Source: Bifidobacterium breve (GTDB lineage: Bacteria > Actinomycetota > Actinomycetes > S36-B12). Taken from it: DNA of 42,669 bases. Position numbers and translations under genes: made by a program. Below, piece after piece: positions 39,381-42,669 of this stretch. Each line of letters opens with the position of its first letter. Within the stretch, counting starts at the first letter, position 1. Under the pieces are notes generated by a model. It did not search any database. It saw nothing but the letters and a program-made list of their open reading frames with translations, and was not told the origin of the DNA. The stretch covers positions 1 to 42,669 of the forward strand of contig CAMCSO010000004.1 in assembly GCA_945877545.1 (NCBI GenBank). Reading direction: 5' to 3'.

Positions 39381-39546
39381 CGAGGTTGAGTGACGTATCC
39401 CACAGTCAGATTGGGTCAGCTCGCGGGGCCTTGTGCAGTTCGTCACAAGGAAGCGCTTTCACGCCACTTCATGATGAATTTCTGACCGCGGGGGAGCATG
39501 CTAAGCGCACGCCGTCGGCGGCATCCCTTCTTCGTCTGGAGTCCTA

Positions 39547-41370
39547 ATGAGCATCCCTGGTCTGGAGAATTCCCCAACCCGTAATAAGCAGCTACTCGAA
39601 TGGGTTGAGGAGATGGCGGCGCTTGCGAAGCCGGAGCGCGTGGTCTGGTGCGATGGCTCCCAGGATGAGTGGGATCGGCTAACCGCGCAGATGGTTGAAG
39701 CCGGCACCTTCACTCGGCTCAACCCAGCAATTCGTCCGAACTCCTTCCTTGCCCGATCGAGCCCAAGCGATGTGGCCCGCGTCGAGGATCGCACCTTCAT
39801 CTGCTCCCAGAAGGAGATTGACGCAGGCCCCACGAACAACTGGTCGGAGCCCGCCGCGATGCGCGGCACCCTCAAGGGGCTTTTCGACGGCGCGATGCGC
39901 GGCCGCACGATGTACGTTGTGCCGTTCTCGATGGGCCCGCTCGGCTCGCGGATTGCGCAACTCGGCGTCGAGATCACCGATTCGCCTTATGTTGTAGTGA
40001 ATATGCGCATCATGACCCGAATGGGCCGGGCGGCGCTCGATCAGATCGGCGAGCACGGGGACTTCGTCCCAGCCGTCCACTCGGTTGGCTACCCACTCCT
40101 TGATGCCGAAGGTACCTCGCGCGATGACGTGAGCTGGCCGTGCAACAGTGAGAAGTACATCGCACACTTCCCGGAGACCCGCGAGATCTGGTCATTCGGT
40201 TCCGGTTACGGCGGCAACGCGCTTCTGGGCAAGAAGTGCTTCGCACTTCGGATAGCGTCGGCCATGGCACGCGATGAGGGCTGGCTCGCCGAGCACATGC
40301 TCATCCTCAAGCTCACATCTCCGAAGCAGACCGTTCACTACATAACTGCGGCCTTCCCTTCTGCTTGCGGCAAGACGAACCTCGCGATGCTTGAGCCAAC
40401 CGTCCCCGGCTGGAAGGTCGAGACGGTCGGCGACGACATCACGTGGATGCGGTTTGGCGACGACGGCCGCCTGCGCGCGATCAACCCTGAGGCTGGCTTC
40501 TTCGGCGTGGCACCGGGCACCGGGATGGCGACCAACGCCAATGCCGTCAAGACCCTGTACGCCAACTGCATCTACACGAACGTCGGGCTTACTGACGATG
40601 GCGACATCTGGTGGGAGGGCCTGACGGACGAGGCTCCCGCTCACCTCATCGACTGGAAGGGCAATGACTGGACCCCGGCTTCGGCCGAGCCGTCAAGCCA
40701 TCCGAACGCGCGCTTCACCGCTCCTGCCGGACAGTGCCCATCGATCGCTCCCAACTGGGAGGATCCAGCGGGCGTGCCGATCGATGCGATCCTGTTTGGC
40801 GGCCGACGCGCGACGAACGTCCCGCTCGTGACCGAGTCCTTCGACTGGAACCACGGCGTCTATATGGGCTCGACAGTATCGAGCGAGAAGACCGCTGCGG
40901 CCGAGGGCACGGTGGGGGAGCTACGACGCGACCCGTTCGCGATGCTGCCGTTCTGCGGCTACAACATGGCTGACTACTGGAGCCACTGGCTCACCGTCGG
41001 AGGGTTCACCACCCCCGAGAAACTCCCGCGTATCTTCCAGGTGAACTGGTTCCGCAAGGATGCCGACGGCGAGTACATCTGGCCGGGTTACGGAGAGAAT
41101 TCCCGCGTCCTCGAGTGGATCATCAACCGACTCGACGACGATGCTGAGGCAGTCCAAACCCCGATCGGACTCCTCCCGGCACCCGGCGCATTGAACTTCG
41201 ACGGCCTTGACCTCACCGAGGCCCAGATCGAGGACCTGTTCGCCGTTCATGTTGATAACTGGCTCGCCGAGGCTGACCTCACGAGCGATTACTACGACCT
41301 GTTCGGCGATCGGGTTCCGGCCGCGCTACGCGACCAGCTGGCCGCACTGCGCGAGCGCCTCACCAAGTAG
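39547..41370 (+). CDS. pckG: phosphoenolpyruvate carboxykinase (GTP)
   Basis: [46 protein letters not shown]. Confidence 0.95.
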   Translation: MSIPGLENSPTRNKQLLEWVEEMAALAKPERVVWCDGSQDEWDRLTAQMVEAGTFTRLNPAIRPNSFLARSSPSDVARVEDRTFICSQKEIDAGPTNNWSEPAAMRGTLKGLFDGAMRGRTMYVVPFSMGPLGSRIAQLGVEITDSPYVVVNMRIMTRMGRAALDQIGEHGDFVPAVHSVGYPLLDAEGTSRDDVSWPCNSEKYIAHFPETREIWSFGSGYGGNALLGKKCFALRIASAMARDEGWLAEHMLILKLTSPKQTVHYITAAFPSACGKTNLAMLEPTVPGWKVETVGDDITWMRFGDDGRLRAINPEAGFFGVAPGTGMATNANAVKTLYANCIYTNVGLTDDGDIWWEGLTDEAPAHLIDWKGNDWTPASAEPSSHPNARFTAPAGQCPSIAPNWEDPAGVPIDAILFGGRRATNVPLVTESFDWNHGVYMGSTVSSEKTAAAEGTVGELRRDPFAMLPFCGYNMADYWSHWLTVGGFTTPEKLPRIFQVNWFRKDADGEYIWPGYGENSRVLEWIINRLDDDAEAVQTPIGLLPAPGALNFDGLDLTEAQIEDLFAVHVDNWLAEADLTSDYYDLFGDRVPAALRDQLAALRERLTK

Positions 41371-41396
41371 CGAAGCGACCGGGTGATTCCCGGTTT

Positions 41397-41456
41397 GGGC
41401 GGGTAGATGTTGCTCCGGGCACCTCAAATGCCCAAGTTCGCGACATCGACCCGCCC
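41397..41456. terminator. 14-bp inverted repeat (one mismatch) between convergent pckG and argF
   Basis: gggcgggtagatgt ... acatcgacccgccc. Confidence 0.45.
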
Positions 41457-41464
41457 GAAAGCCC

Positions 41465-42469
41465 CTACGTGGTGGCGAGCGTCGCCACGAGAACTGCTTT
41501 TATGCTGTGCATACGATTCTGAGCCTGCTCGAACACGATGCTCGCCCCCGACTCGAAGACCTGACCTGTTACCTCGACCCCGTCGACGAGGCCGAATTCA
41601 TCCGCGATTCGGCGGCCGATTGCCGTGTTCTGGTCGTGGTAAGCGGGCAGACAGTGCATGAACCTGGCATCGTCGCGTCCGGTGAGCGCCATGAGTGCGC
41701 TGTCAACCCGGTAAGGGGTGAGAGCGGCAATGCGCTCGGCCCATACATCTGCCGGCTCGCCCATTGAGACCCACACATCGGTGTGGACGAACTGGGCCCC
41801 GACGATGCCTTGCTCGACATCGTCGGTGATGGTGACTCGGGCCCCGCTTACAGCGGCGCGTTCGCGCGCAAGCGTCTGAATTTCTTCGCTGGGCCACACA
41901 TGTTGTGGAGCGACGATACGGACGTCGGCCCCCATGATTGCGCCCATGATGAGCAGGGAATTGCCCATGTTGTAGCGGGCATCGCCGACGTATGCGTACG
42001 AGATCTCTGGGCCAGCAGCGTGCTCGCGCATGGTCAGGAAGTCAGCGAGCATCTGGGTCGGATGCCAGGTGTCGGTGAGTCCGTTGTAGACCGGCACGCT
42101 CGAGTAGCGGGCCAGCTCCTCAACGTTGGCGTGGTCAGCCCCGCGGTACTCGATCCCGTCGAACAGTTGGGCGAGCACCCGTGCCGTGTCGGCGACCGAC
42201 TCCTTGTGCCCAATCTGCGACGTCGAAGGATCCAGAACGCTCACATGGCCGCCCTGATCGCGCATGGCGATTTCGAATGAGACCTTGGTGCGGGTCGAGG
42301 TCTTCTCGAAGATGAGCGCTAGTTGCTTGCCGGTCAGTCGGGGGATCTCGGTTCCTGCCCGCTTTGCCGACTTCAGTTCGGCTGCGAGCACGAGCAGATG
42401 ATCGAGTTCATCGGCGGTGAAGTCCGATTCCTTGAGAAAGTCGCGTCCGGCCAGTGTCATCCGGCACAC
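41465..42469 (-). CDS. argF: ornithine carbamoyltransferase
   Basis: [53 protein letters not shown]. Confidence 0.93.
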   Translation of the reverse strand: MCRMTLAGRDFLKESDFTADELDHLLVLAAELKSAKRAGTEIPRLTGKQLALIFEKTSTRTKVSFEIAMRDQGGHVSVLDPSTSQIGHKESVADTARVLAQLFDGIEYRGADHANVEELARYSSVPVYNGLTDTWHPTQMLADFLTMREHAAGPEISYAYVGDARYNMGNSLLIMGAIMGADVRIVAPQHVWPSEEIQTLARERAAVSGARVTITDDVEQGIVGAQFVHTDVWVSMGEPADVWAERIAALTPYRVDSALMALTGRDDARFMHCLPAYHDQNTAIGRRIADEFGLVDGVEVTGQVFESGASIVFEQAQNRMHSIKAVLVATLATT

Positions 42470-42484
42470 GCTAGCGCCCCGGTG

Positions 42485-42669
42485 TCAGGCGATGCCGAGC
42501 ACCCGAGGCGAGATGGCTTCAGCGATCTCCCGGGCAGCAGCGCGGAGGCCCTCCCCCTGCGCGCGTGGGTAGTGCCGCGAGTCCAAGTGGGAAAAGATCA
42601 TCTCGCGCTCGCTCTCTGAGAGCCCGCCCCATACTCCGTATGGCTCGCGAGCCCGCACTGCATAGTCTG
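42485..42669 (-). CDS. WhiB-family transcriptional regulator, C-terminal part (truncated by window edge)
   Basis: minus-strand translation DYAVRAREPYGVWGGLSESEREMIFSHLDSRHYPRAQGEGLRAAAREIAEAISPRVLGIA*; absent from ORF track. Confidence 0.85.
   Translation of the reverse strand, partial: DYAVRAREPYGVWGGLSESEREMIFSHLDSRHYPRAQGEGLRAAAREIAEAISPRVLGIA

Overview
High-GC actinobacterial-type chromosomal window. It has two conserved housekeeping blocks: a Tad/Flp pilus locus followed by prfB-ftsE-ftsX-DUF4436-smpB ... ssrA, and trmB / S51 peptidase / MFS-CsoR / SGNH / pckG / argF / partial whiB. Accessory regions sit between and upstream of these (about 0-10 kb, 19.2-21.2 kb and 22.2-25.1 kb) and contain toxin-antitoxin-like modules, IS remnants, decayed Fic and DUF4143 genes and fast-evolving lipoproteins. 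The most notable observations are: (1) a SAM-IV-type riboswitch upstream of an uncharacterised, non-methionine-like gene; (2) a CsoR-family regulator lacking the canonical metal-ligand His, divergent from an MFS exporter; (3) a MntA/HepT pair with substitutions in both hallmark motifs; (4) smpB and ssrA separated by two toxin-antitoxin-like pairs; (5) an uncharacterised two-gene operon at 7.8-8.7 kb; (6) a 20-bp perfect inverted repeat at 10.06-10.13 kb; (7) a divergent pair of paralogous membrane alpha/beta-hydrolases. All family names come from reading the sequence and remembered family motifs; no database search was run.
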